DNA from: Pedobacter sp. FW305-3-2-15-E-R2A2
Lineage (GTDB): Bacteria; Bacteroidota; Bacteroidia; Sphingobacteriales; Sphingobacteriaceae
Direction of reading: 5' to 3'
DNA: 64,000 bases
NCBI RefSeq assembly: GCF_038446955.1
Contig: NZ_CP151803.1
Location: forward strand, 7,316,001-7,380,000
Both the position numbers and the translations under genes were made by a program. The notes beneath the pieces are model-generated. The model was not told the origin of the DNA. It made no database searches and saw nothing but the letters and a program-made list of their open reading frames with translations. Of this stretch, positions 52,783 through 62,543 are shown in pieces; the stretch's first letter is position 1, and every line of letters begins with the position of its first letter.

Positions 52783-53973
52783 ATGGGAAAACAGAAATAT
52801 TATGATACCGCGCTTAAACCCGAACGTGCTGTTCTGGTTGGCGTAATTAGACCAGGAGAAACCCAGGAAGAAACCAAAGAGTTTTTGGATGAACTGGCAT
52901 TCCTGGTAGATACTGCCGGTGGTGTGGTAGACCGTTCGTTTACGCAGAAAATGCTGAAACCAGACCGTGCTACCTTCGTAGGTACAGGGAAATTAGAAGA
53001 AATAGCGGCTTATGTAAAGTCGGAAGAGATAGATATGGTTGTTTTTGATGATGAATTGTCACCATCACAACTTAGAAACGTGGAGCGCGAACTTCAGGTA
53101 AAAGTCCTGGACAGGAGTAACCTGATCCTCGATATTTTCGCCGGAAGGGCACAAACTGCACAGGCAAAAACGCAGGTAGAGCTGGCTCAGCTACAATACC
53201 TGTTGCCACGATTAACCCGTTTATGGACCCACTTGGAGCGCCAAAAAGGGGGTATCGGAATGAGAGGTCCCGGGGAAACTCAGATTGAGAGTGACAGAAG
53301 GATGATTCTCGAAAAAATCTCTTTACTGAAGAGCCGCCTGAAATTAATTGATAAGCAGAACGAAACACAACGTAAAAACCGCGCAGAACTGATCCGCGTG
53401 GCATTGGTGGGTTATACCAACGTAGGCAAATCGACGATCATGAACATGTTGTCGAAATCTGAAGTGTTTGCAGAGAACAAACTTTTCGCAACATTGGATA
53501 CGACGGTACGTAAAGTGGTGATCGAAAACCTGCCTTTTCTTTTGTCAGATACGGTAGGATTCATTAGAAAACTGCCTCACCATCTGGTAGAATGTTTTAA
53601 ATCTACCCTCGATGAGGTGCGCGAAGCCGATATCCTGCTCCATGTAGTCGACGTCTCACATGCCAATTTCGAAGATCAGATCAACGTAGTAAACGAAACC
53701 CTGAAAGATCTTGGTGCCAGGGATAAACCTACGATTATGGTGTTCAACAAGATTGATGCGTATGTGAGCCCGGAAGTAGATACCGAAAATGAGGAGAAAA
53801 CTACGCTGACACTCGAAGAGTTTGAGCGCAGCTGGATGGCCAACGACAATGCGCCTGCCTTATTCATCTCTGCAATACACAAAGAGAATTTAGAAGAATT
53901 TAAGCAATTATTGTACGATAAAGTTGTCGCTTTACATACCGAGCGCTATCCTTATGATAAGCTGTTATATTAA
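52783..53973 (+). CDS. hflX: Ribosome-associated GTPase HflX
   Basis: GTPase that splits stalled ribosomes under stress. N-terminal HflX domain with GRAQTAQAKTQVELAQLQYLLPRL, then QKGGIGMRGPGETQIE, and the G-domain with GYTNVGKST (P-loop), DTVGFIRKLP (G3) and FNKIDAY (G4). 396 residues. Probably its own promoter between trpC and hflX. Confidence 0.95.
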   Translation: MGKQKYYDTALKPERAVLVGVIRPGETQEETKEFLDELAFLVDTAGGVVDRSFTQKMLKPDRATFVGTGKLEEIAAYVKSEEIDMVVFDDELSPSQLRNVERELQVKVLDRSNLILDIFAGRAQTAQAKTQVELAQLQYLLPRLTRLWTHLERQKGGIGMRGPGETQIESDRRMILEKISLLKSRLKLIDKQNETQRKNRAELIRVALVGYTNVGKSTIMNMLSKSEVFAENKLFATLDTTVRKVVIENLPFLLSDTVGFIRKLPHHLVECFKSTLDEVREADILLHVVDVSHANFEDQINVVNETLKDLGARDKPTIMVFNKIDAYVSPEVDTENEEKTTLTLEEFERSWMANDNAPALFISAIHKENLEEFKQLLYDKVVALHTERYPYDKLLY

Positions 53974-53993
53974 TATTTAAGATTGGAATAATT

Positions 53994-54371
53994 ATGGAAA
54001 GTAAACGTCAGCAGAAATTTGCCGGAGTCCTGCAAGAGGAATTAGCAGCTATATTTCAACGTGAAGGAGCAGCATATTTACCAAATACCCTTGTCACCAT
54101 TACCAAAGTTCGTGTTTCTCCGGATTTGGCGGTAGCAAAGGTTTATTTAAGCTTTTTAAACACCAACAATACCACTTTATCTGTGGCAGAAGTAAATTCT
54201 CATTCCAGTGAGATCAGGTATAAATTAGGTGCAAGAATCCGCCATCAGGCGAGAGTGGTGCCTACCTTAACCTTCTTTGTGGATGATACCAATGAATATG
54301 TAGAGCACATGGATAAGCTGTTCGACAAAATTTCAAAGGAACGTAAAGAGACAGACGAAGAAGCGGAATAA
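53994..54371 (+). CDS. rbfA: Ribosome-binding factor A
   Basis: KH-like factor needed for late 30S maturation. Start MESKRQQKFAGVLQEELAAIFQ and core VTITKVRVSPDLAVAKVYLSF with PTLTFFVDDT ending fit the family; 125 residues. 20 bp after hflX, so both ribosome genes may be cotranscribed. Confidence 0.93.
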   Translation: MESKRQQKFAGVLQEELAAIFQREGAAYLPNTLVTITKVRVSPDLAVAKVYLSFLNTNNTTLSVAEVNSHSSEIRYKLGARIRHQARVVPTLTFFVDDTNEYVEHMDKLFDKISKERKETDEEAE

Positions 54372-54382
54372 TCTTTTATACG

Positions 54383-55090
54383 ATGCAGGTAGCAGGACAA
54401 AGGGAAACACAGTTAAATCTGGAAGGCATAGCAATTGGAAAAGTGGTAGACTTTGATCCTCAATCGGATCAGCTTTATACCTTTGACCTGACTGCAAATA
54501 ACACGGCCATCACACTGGAAATCCTGGAAGATACCACTACTTTTAGTACCTGGGTAGCAGATGAGCTCAGCGCTCATTCTGCCCGCTATGGAATAGGCGG
54601 CTATGATGAACACCGGACCATCTATGCCCGGAGTCATCATTTTGATACTGCCGAAGAGCCCCGTCGCTTACACCTCGGGGTCGACATCTGGGGCCCTGCA
54701 GGAACGCCGGTCTACAATTTTCATGATGCGGTAGTCCATAGCTTTAAATTCAATGACCAGTATGGGGATTATGGGGCAACCATTATCCTGAAATATAACC
54801 TCAACGGACAGGTTTTTCATGCGCTATACGGGCACCTGAGCCTGGATTCCCTGACCGGACTGGAGGAGGGGCAAGCGATTCCTGCGGGTAAGGCTTTTGC
54901 CCGTTTTGGCATCCCGGAAGAGAATGGTTTCTGGCCGCCACACCTGCATTTTCAACTGATTTTTAATATGTACGCCTTTAAAGGCGATTATCCCGGAGTA
55001 TGTCAGTATTCCAAAAAAGCAGCCTTTCTGGGCAATTCCCCTGATCCTGCCCCAATATTAAAACACACTTTTAAATCTGCATTGATTTAA
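54383..55090 (+). CDS. M23-family (LytM-type) metallopeptidase, no signal peptide
   Basis: A 235-residue protein with the M23 zinc site: HLGVD (His97, Asp101) and HLHF (His187, His189), and the ALYGHLSL segment between. Such enzymes cut peptidoglycan cross-links. No N-terminal signal is seen, so it may be exported by another route or act on a cytoplasmic substrate. 11 bp after rbfA. Confidence 0.8.
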   Translation: MQVAGQRETQLNLEGIAIGKVVDFDPQSDQLYTFDLTANNTAITLEILEDTTTFSTWVADELSAHSARYGIGGYDEHRTIYARSHHFDTAEEPRRLHLGVDIWGPAGTPVYNFHDAVVHSFKFNDQYGDYGATIILKYNLNGQVFHALYGHLSLDSLTGLEEGQAIPAGKAFARFGIPEENGFWPPHLHFQLIFNMYAFKGDYPGVCQYSKKAAFLGNSPDPAPILKHTFKSALI

Positions 55091-55108
55091 AAATGCGTAA
55101 ATTAGTGC

Positions 55109-55759
55109 ATGGGCAGAATTCTTTTAGCACTATTTCTTCTGGTTGGATTTACCGTTCAGGCGCAGCCTCAATTAAAAGGAGGTCTGGAGGCATTTGTTAC
55201 GGCCAATAAGGTCTATCCTCCATACTCCCTGCAAAATTGTATTGAAGGGCTGGTAAACATCGGATTTAAGCTCAATAAAAAAGGCGAGGTCTACTATTCT
55301 GTGGTTCGTAAAGGGATCGGAACGGATCTAGACGATGAAGCATTGAGGTTGATCCGCCTGAGCAGTGGTCAATGGGAGGTTCCTACAGGGCACGATTCGA
55401 CCCTGGTCCTGATTGCGCCGATGGTGTTTAACCTGTCCGGTTATGGCTGCGACCTCAAAACTAAGGAAGACATTCAGCGTGCCATTGCCAATTATAAAAC
55501 CAGTGAGGGGATGACCAATGCCGTCCTGAATTTCTATAAAAACAAAGATTCGGTAAAATATAAACCCGAAGAAGAGGCGAGAATCTTACGCTTAAAGGCG
55601 GAACTGGGGTATGACGAGGCTTATCTAAAGGAGCGGATCAATGATGGCAAACGCAAGTTGAAACAAAAAGACCTGCAAGGTGCCTGTGAAGACTTCCTGT
55701 TTGTAAAGCACATGGGTTCAAAGCTGGCAGATGAGCTGATCGCTCAATATTGCCGCTAA
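55109..55759 (+). CDS. TonB C-terminal-like periplasmic protein
   Basis: A 216-residue exported protein (signal ending TVQAQ). Residues about 30-115 resemble the TonB C-terminal fold (NKVYPPYSLQNCIEGLVNIGFKLNKKGEVYYSVVRKGIGTDLDDEALRLI split by turns), followed by a helical tail. No N-terminal membrane anchor or proline-rich spacer is present, so it is not a classical TonB. Same strand as the M23 gene. Confidence 0.7.
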   Translation: MGRILLALFLLVGFTVQAQPQLKGGLEAFVTANKVYPPYSLQNCIEGLVNIGFKLNKKGEVYYSVVRKGIGTDLDDEALRLIRLSSGQWEVPTGHDSTLVLIAPMVFNLSGYGCDLKTKEDIQRAIANYKTSEGMTNAVLNFYKNKDSVKYKPEEEARILRLKAELGYDEAYLKERINDGKRKLKQKDLQGACEDFLFVKHMGSKLADELIAQYCR

Positions 55760-56631
55760 ACAATGACCGTAATTGCAGCAGGAAGAATATTTGCCTCTAC
55801 ACGGTTTACTTTTCCCATATATTCTCCGTCTACCTGAAAATGAACCTTACGCTTTGTTTTGATCTTTAAATCTCTGGTAGAAAAGGTTTCAATTTTCTCC
55901 GGATTAAAGGGAAGGTCGGTAAACCTGATTTTTAAAATTTCCATCACCGAATATTCTTTCACGAGGATGACCTCAAAGAGGTCGTCTGTCAGGTTTCCAT
56001 CAGGGTTAATCTTCACTCCCGTACCGTACATCGTCGCATTGGCGATCACGACCATTGCCGCCTGAGTACGAATGGTTTTGTCTTTTATTTTGATCTCTAC
56101 CTCCATCTTACTGTGGTTCCAAAGGGCTTTCCATGCTGCTTTCGTATAGCCCCACATTCCGCGTTGGGGAAGGTCATCAAACTTCTTGACGATATATGCG
56201 TTAAAACCGATGTCGGCGAGGTGGATGCAAAGTTCTCCGTTTACTTTTACGGCATGGATCTTTTTTGGATGACCATTTACGACCAGCTCCAGGGCGGCAT
56301 CAACTTCCAATGGGATACCGAGTTCCTTGGCCATTCCGTTGGCAGATCCTGCAGGAATAATGCCAATAGGGGTATCTGTCCCTTCCAGGCATTCTGCAAC
56401 CAGTTTTAAGGTTCCATCTCCTCCAACTGCCACCACACGATCGGCCTTTGCTTGTGTAATAACGGACCTTAATTTATCCAGGCTACAGCCTTTAAATAGC
56501 TCATAGATCTCGAAATCCGAGTTTTTTGATTCAAAATAAGTGCGTATTGCTTCGGCAAAATCTATTTCGTTATTTCCAGAACCCGGGTTTACAATAAATA
56601 GTAATTTTAGGTTTGAACTGCGCTTTCCCAT
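55756..56631 (-). CDS. Diacylglycerol/lipid kinase family protein (YegS-like)
   Basis: A 291-residue kinase: NPGSGNN at the start, VVAVGGDGTLKLVAECL (the GGDGT nucleotide-binding loop), GIIPAGSANGMAKEL, then a beta-sandwich lipid-binding C-domain. Phosphorylates diacylglycerol or a related lipid at the membrane. Its stop overlaps that of the plus-strand neighbour by 4 bp. Confidence 0.88.
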   Translation of the reverse strand: MGKRSSNLKLLFIVNPGSGNNEIDFAEAIRTYFESKNSDFEIYELFKGCSLDKLRSVITQAKADRVVAVGGDGTLKLVAECLEGTDTPIGIIPAGSANGMAKELGIPLEVDAALELVVNGHPKKIHAVKVNGELCIHLADIGFNAYIVKKFDDLPQRGMWGYTKAAWKALWNHSKMEVEIKIKDKTIRTQAAMVVIANATMYGTGVKINPDGNLTDDLFEVILVKEYSVMEILKIRFTDLPFNPEKIETFSTRDLKIKTKRKVHFQVDGEYMGKVNRVEANILPAAITVIV

Positions 56632-56684
56632 GTATAATCTTTAATATCACAAACAACTTTCCCCTTACTCTGTTTTAAAGAATA

Positions 56685-57662
56685 ATGAATAATTCCACCA
56701 GTGTTAAGGTATATCATGGTTATGGGCATACGCACAATCTGGTGCTTTACGGGCATGTGTTTGATTTTAAAGCAAAGAGCACCCAGGTTTACAGCGACAA
56801 TCTATTCGTCAACATCGTTCACCTGTTAAAGTTGTTCCGGGTGAGGCCGGCACCGTATGTTAACGTCCGGTTGAACTTTAAGGGACAGGTTGTTCATCAA
56901 AAAACAGCCTATGATGGCTTCTTTAAGTTTGAATGGGAAGCGATTGAAAATGTCGCTGCAGGATGGCATGAGGTAAGGGTCGAGGCTTTGGGAGCAGATG
57001 ATGCCTTGCTTGCAGTGGCGGAAGGAAAGGTTTATGTGCCCCATATTACCCAGTATGCCTTCATCTCAGACATCGACGATACCGTGATGATCTCTCATTC
57101 TGCAAAGATCGGAAGAAGGCTCAGAGAGCTCTTTATTAAAAACCCAAGAACCAGGAAAACTTTTACCGATACCAGGAAGCACTATGGATTACTCGCCTTA
57201 TCGCATACCGATGCGGATCAGCCGAACCCTTTTTTCTATGTTTCCAGCAGTGAGTGGAACCTGTACGACTACCTGGTAGAAACTTTCAGATTTAATGGCC
57301 TACCGGAAGGGGCATTCCTGCTCAATCAGATTAAAAGCTGGACTGACCTGTTGAAAACGGGTAAAACCGGACATGAAGGGAAGCTGCTGCGGGTAAGGAG
57401 GATTCTGGATGTTTTTCCTAATCAGAAATTTGTCTTTTTCGGAGATAATTCTCAGAAAGATCCTTTCATCTATGCCACAATTGCCGAAAAATATCCTCAG
57501 AATATTGAAGCAGTTTACATTAGGAATATCCGTAAATCAAGGACGGAATCCACCTTGGAAATCCTGGCCAAAATTGAAGCGAAGGGAATTAAGACCTGCC
57601 TGTTTAACCATAGCAAAGAAGCCATTGCACATTCAAAGAAGATCGGATTGATTGGTTTTTAA
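56685..57662 (+). CDS. App1-like phosphatidate phosphatase (DUF2183)
   Basis: A 325-residue protein. A beta-sandwich N-domain (about 1-115) is followed by a HAD-type phosphatase with the DxDxT motif FISDIDDTVMIS (Asp129, Asp131, Thr133), the FYVSSSEWNLYDYL strand, and VFFGDNSQKD holding the last HAD aspartates. In yeast App1 dephosphorylates phosphatidic acid. It is divergent from a lipid kinase gene, so both may act on the same lipid pool in opposite directions. Confidence 0.85.
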   Translation: MNNSTSVKVYHGYGHTHNLVLYGHVFDFKAKSTQVYSDNLFVNIVHLLKLFRVRPAPYVNVRLNFKGQVVHQKTAYDGFFKFEWEAIENVAAGWHEVRVEALGADDALLAVAEGKVYVPHITQYAFISDIDDTVMISHSAKIGRRLRELFIKNPRTRKTFTDTRKHYGLLALSHTDADQPNPFFYVSSSEWNLYDYLVETFRFNGLPEGAFLLNQIKSWTDLLKTGKTGHEGKLLRVRRILDVFPNQKFVFFGDNSQKDPFIYATIAEKYPQNIEAVYIRNIRKSRTESTLEILAKIEAKGIKTCLFNHSKEAIAHSKKIGLIGF

Positions 57663-58027
57663 CTGATCGATTTCCCAAAAGGCGTAAAGGCCAGGTTCAT
57701 CAGTTTAAAATGCTGCCTGCCAAAAGGAATTCCGATAATGGTAATGCAGAAAAGAAGGCCAAGGAAAAAATGTGTCAATGCAATCCAGAACCCACCGAAA
57801 ACAATCCAGATGATGTTCATGATCGTAGAAAGGCATCCGGTATTGGAAGAGGTATCCGTAATTTTTACACCAAAAGGGGCGAGGCCAACAATGGCAAATT
57901 TGAAACATTGGAGCCCAAAAGGAATGCCTACGATCGTTAGGCATAAAATCAGACCTCCGATAATATATTCGAAAAAGATAAATATACCTCCAAAAATGAT
58001 CCAGATTAGGTTGCCTAGTAAATTCAT
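57659..58027 (-). CDS. YccF-family inner-membrane protein
   Basis: A 122-residue protein made of two YccF repeats: NLIWIIFGGIFIFFEYIIGG...GIPFGLQCFK, and a second with NIIWIVFGGFWIALTHFFLG...GIPFGRQHFK. Four or so membrane helices. Function unknown. Convergent with App1-like, stop codons overlapping by 4 bp. Confidence 0.9.
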   Translation of the reverse strand: MNLLGNLIWIIFGGIFIFFEYIIGGLILCLTIVGIPFGLQCFKFAIVGLAPFGVKITDTSSNTGCLSTIMNIIWIVFGGFWIALTHFFLGLLFCITIIGIPFGRQHFKLMNLAFTPFGKSIS

Positions 58028-58096
58028 ATTGTATTTTTAATTAAGATGACCTAAAGAAGGATTAGTTACATTAAAGGTATTGTTTTATTATTGCAT

Positions 58097-58729
58097 ATGG
58101 TTTTTAGACTAGACGAAAAGGAGATCAGTTTTCCCGATCCGGCATTGGCTGAGGAAGATGGGTTATTGGCGATAGGAGGTGATTTGAGTATCAATAGATT
58201 GCTTTTAGCCTACCATCATGGCATCTTTCCCTGGTTTAGTGAAGACGATCCTATATGCTGGTATTCTCCCCACGAGCGTTGTGTCATCTATCCTGATCAG
58301 GTAAAGATCAGTAAGAGCATGGCAAAGGTTTTGAAAGACCAGGTTTTTGAAGTCACCTATAATCAGGCCTTTCCGGAGGTGATCCGGAATTGTGCCATGG
58401 TGGGCAGGAAAGATCAGCCCGGTACCTGGATCACTGCTGAAATGCAGGAAGCTTATATCGCTTTACATGAATATGGCTATGCGCAGAGTGTGGAAGTCTG
58501 GAAGGATGGAACATTGTGCGGCGGACTATATGGCGTTCAGGTTGGCGAAGTCTTTTGCGGGGAAAGTATGTTCAGTCTGGTTAGCAATGCTTCAAAAACA
58601 GCATTGATCTGGCTTTGCCAGACCAATGAATTTAAGTTGATCGACTGTCAGCTGCCCAATGATCATTTGATGAGCCTGGGTGCGGTAATGATCAGTCGTG
58701 AGGAATATTATACCTTACTTACGACTTAG
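58097..58729 (+). CDS. aat: Leucyl/phenylalanyl-tRNA-protein transferase
   Basis: Adds Leu or Phe from charged tRNA to N-terminal Arg/Lys of proteins, marking them for ClpAP (N-degron pathway). Signature GLLAIGGDLSINRLLLAYHHGIFPW is split by turns, then WYSPHERCVI and ESMFSLVSNASKTALIWL. 210 residues. The ATG at 58097 was preferred to a TTG two codons upstream (58091). Confidence 0.94.
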   Translation: MVFRLDEKEISFPDPALAEEDGLLAIGGDLSINRLLLAYHHGIFPWFSEDDPICWYSPHERCVIYPDQVKISKSMAKVLKDQVFEVTYNQAFPEVIRNCAMVGRKDQPGTWITAEMQEAYIALHEYGYAQSVEVWKDGTLCGGLYGVQVGEVFCGESMFSLVSNASKTALIWLCQTNEFKLIDCQLPNDHLMSLGAVMISREEYYTLLTT

Positions 58730-61620
58730 TTCAGAATCTCCCGGATATCTTCCTTACTGAGCGATTTAAAGAAGCTTTCTTCGGTCGTAATCAATGAGCT
58801 GGCCAGTCTTTTCTTACGGTTCTGTAAGGCAAGGATTTTCTCTTCTACGGTATCTTTAGCAATGAACTTATAAATGAACACTTTCTTTTCCTGTCCGATT
58901 CTATGGGTCCGGTCAATGGCTTGTTGCTCTACCGCAGGATTCCACCATGGATCAAGAATAAATACATAGTCGGCCTGGGTCAGGTTCAAACCTACACCAC
59001 CTGCTTTAATGGAAATCAGGAAGACTTTCAGTTCGGTGTTTTCCTGAAATTCGGCCACAATCTCGCCCCGGTTCTTTGTCGCCCCGTCTAAGTAAGAGAA
59101 AGGAATAGACTCCTGTTCAAAATACTGCTTAAAGATGTTCAGATGTTTCACAAACTGAGAGAAGATCAGGACCTTATGTCCGCCTTTTAACACATTGTCC
59201 AGGGTGTGGATCACGTTTTCAAACTTTCCGGAATCAGAAGTGTACTCCTCATCGATCATGACCGGATGGTTGGCCAATTGTCTCAATGCTGTTAATCCCT
59301 GTAAAAGCTGAACTTGCTTTTTCGCATAGGTGCCATCATCCATACTGCTCAGCAGGTCATTCCGGTAAGCGGATTTTGTTTTTTCGTAATAAGCAGCCTG
59401 GTCTTCACTCATGTCGCAGTAAAAGATCTGTTCTGTTTTTGCAGGAAGTTCCGAAGCCACCTGCTCCTTGGTTCTCCGCAATACAAAAGGCTTGATGATG
59501 GCTTGCAGCTTGCGCGCTTTCTCTTCATCTTTCCGTTTCTCTATGGCTTGTACATATTCTTCATTGAAGAAGGCCTGTGTGCCCAGCAATCCCGGGTTTA
59601 AAAAGGTGAGCTGTGTCCATAGGTCACTCACCGAGTTTTCTACAGGCGTACCGCTCAGCACGAGTTTATGTCTGGATTTAAGGGCCCTTACTGCCTTAAA
59701 TGATTTGGAAGAAGGGTTCTTGATGTTCTGACTTTCATCCAGAATGATGTAATTGAAATAATATTCTTTAAGCAGGTCAATATCTACTCTGGTAATGCCA
59801 TAAGTTGTAATGATGATGTCGTATTTCGCAAACTGACTGATGTCCTTATTTCTGGAGCTTCCGGTATGGGCGTGAATCTTCAGTTTTGGAGTGAATTTCT
59901 TTGCCTCATTTAACCAGTTATAGATTAAGGAAGTCGGCATTACGATCAGGGAAGTGCTTTTTGTAGCGTTTTGTTCGTCTTCTTCCTTGATTTTTTGAAG
60001 CATGGCCAGGGTCTGAATGGTTTTACCCAAACCCATGTCGTCCGCCAGACATCCGCCAAAGTTGTACTCTCTGAGGAAACTGAACCAATTGTAACCTGCT
60101 TTCTGATAACTGCGCAGGTCTCCTTTAAAATGTACCGGCATTTGGGTATCGGCAATGTTCTCAAAATCATTGAGCCTTTCGAGCTTCCGACTTAAAGTAA
60201 CATTGGCAATGCCGTCTTCTGCCAGTTCATTGATCAGGCCGATATGGTGTTTCTTAAGCTTTAAAGCCTTCCCACCGTCGGAGAGGCTAAATAAACTGCC
60301 GTATTGGGTAAACCATTTTTCCGGAATGATGGCAATAGCACCATCGGGCAAAGTGAATTCCCTTTTTTTATGGAGGATATGTTGTTTTAATGCGATGAAA
60401 GGAATGGGGTGTGTGCCAAAATAAACTATGGCATTAATGTCAAACCAATCATTGTCTTCTTTGATCTCAAAATCAATTTTATTACTGGCGAACAGGAATT
60501 TTTTGGTCCCCTGATGCTGTTCAATCTCAAAACCATTTTCTTTTAATTGCTCAATATGTTCATTCACCCAATTGATGATGGCATAAGATTGATCTTCATC
60601 CCGGTTTGGCGGAACTTCCAGGTTATGGAATATCGGACTGACTTTCTTTAAGCCAAGGCTGGTTAATACATTAAATTTTTGTTTCTCCCATGTCGCATCT
60701 CTTTTGATTCGGGTGAAGATGTAATTGTCATCTTCCTTTTCTAAATGAACGGTTATTTTCTTCTCATTCCCCATGGCAAAGGCATGGGTGTCATATTTGA
60801 AATACAATTGGAGTTGTGAAACACCTGAATCCACATAAATCACTTTAATAACCGGACTAGGGTCGTGTTTTTCGGTCCTAATCTCAAAACCCTCTGCATA
60901 GACATGGTATTTTTCAATTAAGGGAGCCACAAATTTTTCGAAATAAGCCCCTTCAGTTGCTTTTGGAATAGTGATGTATCGCTTATTCAGGAAGGGCATT
61001 AACTTTTTACCTTCGATATCCTGTTCAAAAAAATAGAGCATGTCATTTAAGAGGAGCCATGCAGGTTGGTTACTCACCACCTGTGCTTCCTTAAACATGA
61101 AATCTATTCGCATTCCCTGGTATTTTATCGTTGGAAAGTACCGGGTTTCGATGGCATTTCGCCTGAAATGAAATAAAACAGTCGCGGCTTCTGCAGCAAT
61201 TTCAATTTTACGCTCCGCAGGCCAGCCATCGCTATCCATGAGGTACAGTTCCCCATCAACTTTAATCAGCTCTAATACTTCAGAAAGTTTCTTCTCAATT
61301 TTCGGACGTACACTTTCGTAAAACTTCTCATTGAAAAATTTACTAAAGAACTCTACAGGGCGGATCGGCTTTTTATGGAACTTCTTGATGATGAAATCCT
61401 GTTCGGTTTCATCGAGGATCTTAATAAGCTTCAAGTCTTTTTCGGTCAGATGCCTGGCGAATTCAGTTGCAGTATGCGAAAATATCCGCTGGTAGGTCAA
61501 TGAGAAATCACCCTGAGGGTTCAATTGAACAATATGGGGTTCTATCAAATAGCCGAAAAACTCATGCTTACATAAAGAGTATACAATTTTGCAGGGTTTA
61601 GAACTATCTACTCGTAACAT
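58726..61620 (-). CDS. SNF2-family DNA-dependent ATPase
   Basis: A 964-residue superfamily II enzyme. The first 500 or so residues form an extra domain found in bacterial SNF2 proteins; the helicase core follows with GLGKT at about residue 530, DESQ in place of DEAH (ILDESQNIKNPSSKS), the SGTPVENSVSDLW motif and the C-terminal QAIDRTHRIGQEKKVFIYKFI. Likely remodels DNA-protein complexes or RNA polymerase (RapA-like role, unproven). Overlaps the aat stop by 4 bp. Confidence 0.9.
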   Translation of the reverse strand: MLRVDSSKPCKIVYSLCKHEFFGYLIEPHIVQLNPQGDFSLTYQRIFSHTATEFARHLTEKDLKLIKILDETEQDFIIKKFHKKPIRPVEFFSKFFNEKFYESVRPKIEKKLSEVLELIKVDGELYLMDSDGWPAERKIEIAAEAATVLFHFRRNAIETRYFPTIKYQGMRIDFMFKEAQVVSNQPAWLLLNDMLYFFEQDIEGKKLMPFLNKRYITIPKATEGAYFEKFVAPLIEKYHVYAEGFEIRTEKHDPSPVIKVIYVDSGVSQLQLYFKYDTHAFAMGNEKKITVHLEKEDDNYIFTRIKRDATWEKQKFNVLTSLGLKKVSPIFHNLEVPPNRDEDQSYAIINWVNEHIEQLKENGFEIEQHQGTKKFLFASNKIDFEIKEDNDWFDINAIVYFGTHPIPFIALKQHILHKKREFTLPDGAIAIIPEKWFTQYGSLFSLSDGGKALKLKKHHIGLINELAEDGIANVTLSRKLERLNDFENIADTQMPVHFKGDLRSYQKAGYNWFSFLREYNFGGCLADDMGLGKTIQTLAMLQKIKEEDEQNATKSTSLIVMPTSLIYNWLNEAKKFTPKLKIHAHTGSSRNKDISQFAKYDIIITTYGITRVDIDLLKEYYFNYIILDESQNIKNPSSKSFKAVRALKSRHKLVLSGTPVENSVSDLWTQLTFLNPGLLGTQAFFNEEYVQAIEKRKDEEKARKLQAIIKPFVLRRTKEQVASELPAKTEQIFYCDMSEDQAAYYEKTKSAYRNDLLSSMDDGTYAKKQVQLLQGLTALRQLANHPVMIDEEYTSDSGKFENVIHTLDNVLKGGHKVLIFSQFVKHLNIFKQYFEQESIPFSYLDGATKNRGEIVAEFQENTELKVFLISIKAGGVGLNLTQADYVFILDPWWNPAVEQQAIDRTHRIGQEKKVFIYKFIAKDTVEEKILALQNRKKRLASSLITTEESFFKSLSKEDIREILN

Positions 61621-61728
61621 TAGCTAAAGGTTAAAACAAAGGGAGGATAAGCATTTAAAAATCTTTAAACATACAGCAAATTGAACTTCTTTCAAATAAA
61701 ATAGCAGAATTAACCGATTTTTTTTCTG

Positions 61729-61761
61729 CCCGTTCGTCGAAAAAAAATACCGTTTCGTCGG
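61729..61761. promoter_or_regulatory. Direct repeats of LytTR type
   Basis: TTCGTCG at 61733-61739 and again at 61754-61760, 21 bp apart (two helix turns), within CCGTTCGTCG and CCGTTTCGTCGG. This spacing and direct orientation are typical of LytTR-family response-regulator sites. About 105 bp upstream of the GIN-like gene. Confidence 0.5.
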
Positions 61762-61866
61762 CTATTGAAACATTATGGTCTAAAACGCTGAAAATGAGTG
61801 AAACGTTTCTAAAACGGATACGTCTTATCTACAAAACCTTAAGAAATCATTTAAAAACAAAATATT

Positions 61867-62478
61867 ATGAAAACCTCCTTCAAATCATTACTCGCACTAA
61901 CACTAACAGCCCTGGTTTTATCTACTTCTGCATTGAGCAGCGTTGCTGTTGCAGCAGATAAAAGCCCTTTAGGAATGGTGGCCCCGCTGACTGCTTTTAA
62001 CAAAATTGTAGTAACCGGAAACGTAAAACTGACCCTGGTTCAGAAATCAAAACAAGACATTGCGGTAGATAACGAATTTGATCAAAGCAAGACATCTTTT
62101 AAACAAAAAGGGTATACCTTGTACATCAACTCTACCGCTTCAGAAACATTATATGTAACGGTTTCTGTGACAGACTTACAAAGAATCGATGCTTCTCAAG
62201 GTGCTAAAGTATCGACCGTAGGAAAATTTAATCTGGAAGTATTGCAAGTGTTCTTGCAGGACAATGCTACAGCAAGTGTAAAAGGGACCATCAATAGCTT
62301 GTATACTGTGACCAAAGACAATTCAGACTTGAAATTGGCCGGTACTGCAAACCAACACATCATTGTTAAAAATAGAAACTCAATACTGGATACAGAGAAA
62401 TTTGCTGCTCTGAAAACAGAAATGACCTCTTTAGAGGCTGGAATTGCTGCAAACACGAAAACGGCATTGGTGAAATAG
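61867..62478 (+). CDS. Exported GIN/DUF2807-like protein
   Basis: A 203-residue protein with signal peptide (MKTSFKSLLALTLTALVLSTSA, cleaved near VAVAA). The remainder resembles the 'head GIN domain' autotransporter-like beta-helix family DUF2807: FNKIVVTGNVKLTLVQKS, then VTVSVTDLQRIDASQGAKV repeats. Function unknown; probably surface or periplasmic and under LytTR-type control. Confidence 0.7.
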   Translation: MKTSFKSLLALTLTALVLSTSALSSVAVAADKSPLGMVAPLTAFNKIVVTGNVKLTLVQKSKQDIAVDNEFDQSKTSFKQKGYTLYINSTASETLYVTVSVTDLQRIDASQGAKVSTVGKFNLEVLQVFLQDNATASVKGTINSLYTVTKDNSDLKLAGTANQHIIVKNRNSILDTEKFAALKTEMTSLEAGIAANTKTALVK

Positions 62479-62501
62479 AAAAGAAGAATTGCAGTTCTGT
62501 A

Positions 62502-62533
62502 AAAAGCGGCGGGTTAATCCCGTCGCTTTTTTT
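62502..62533 (+). terminator. Intrinsic terminator
   Basis: 12-bp stem AAAAGCGGCGGG (62502-62513)/CCCGTCGCTTTT (62519-62530), one G-U, followed by more T. Confidence 0.85.
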
Positions 62534-62543
62534 ATGGATGGTG

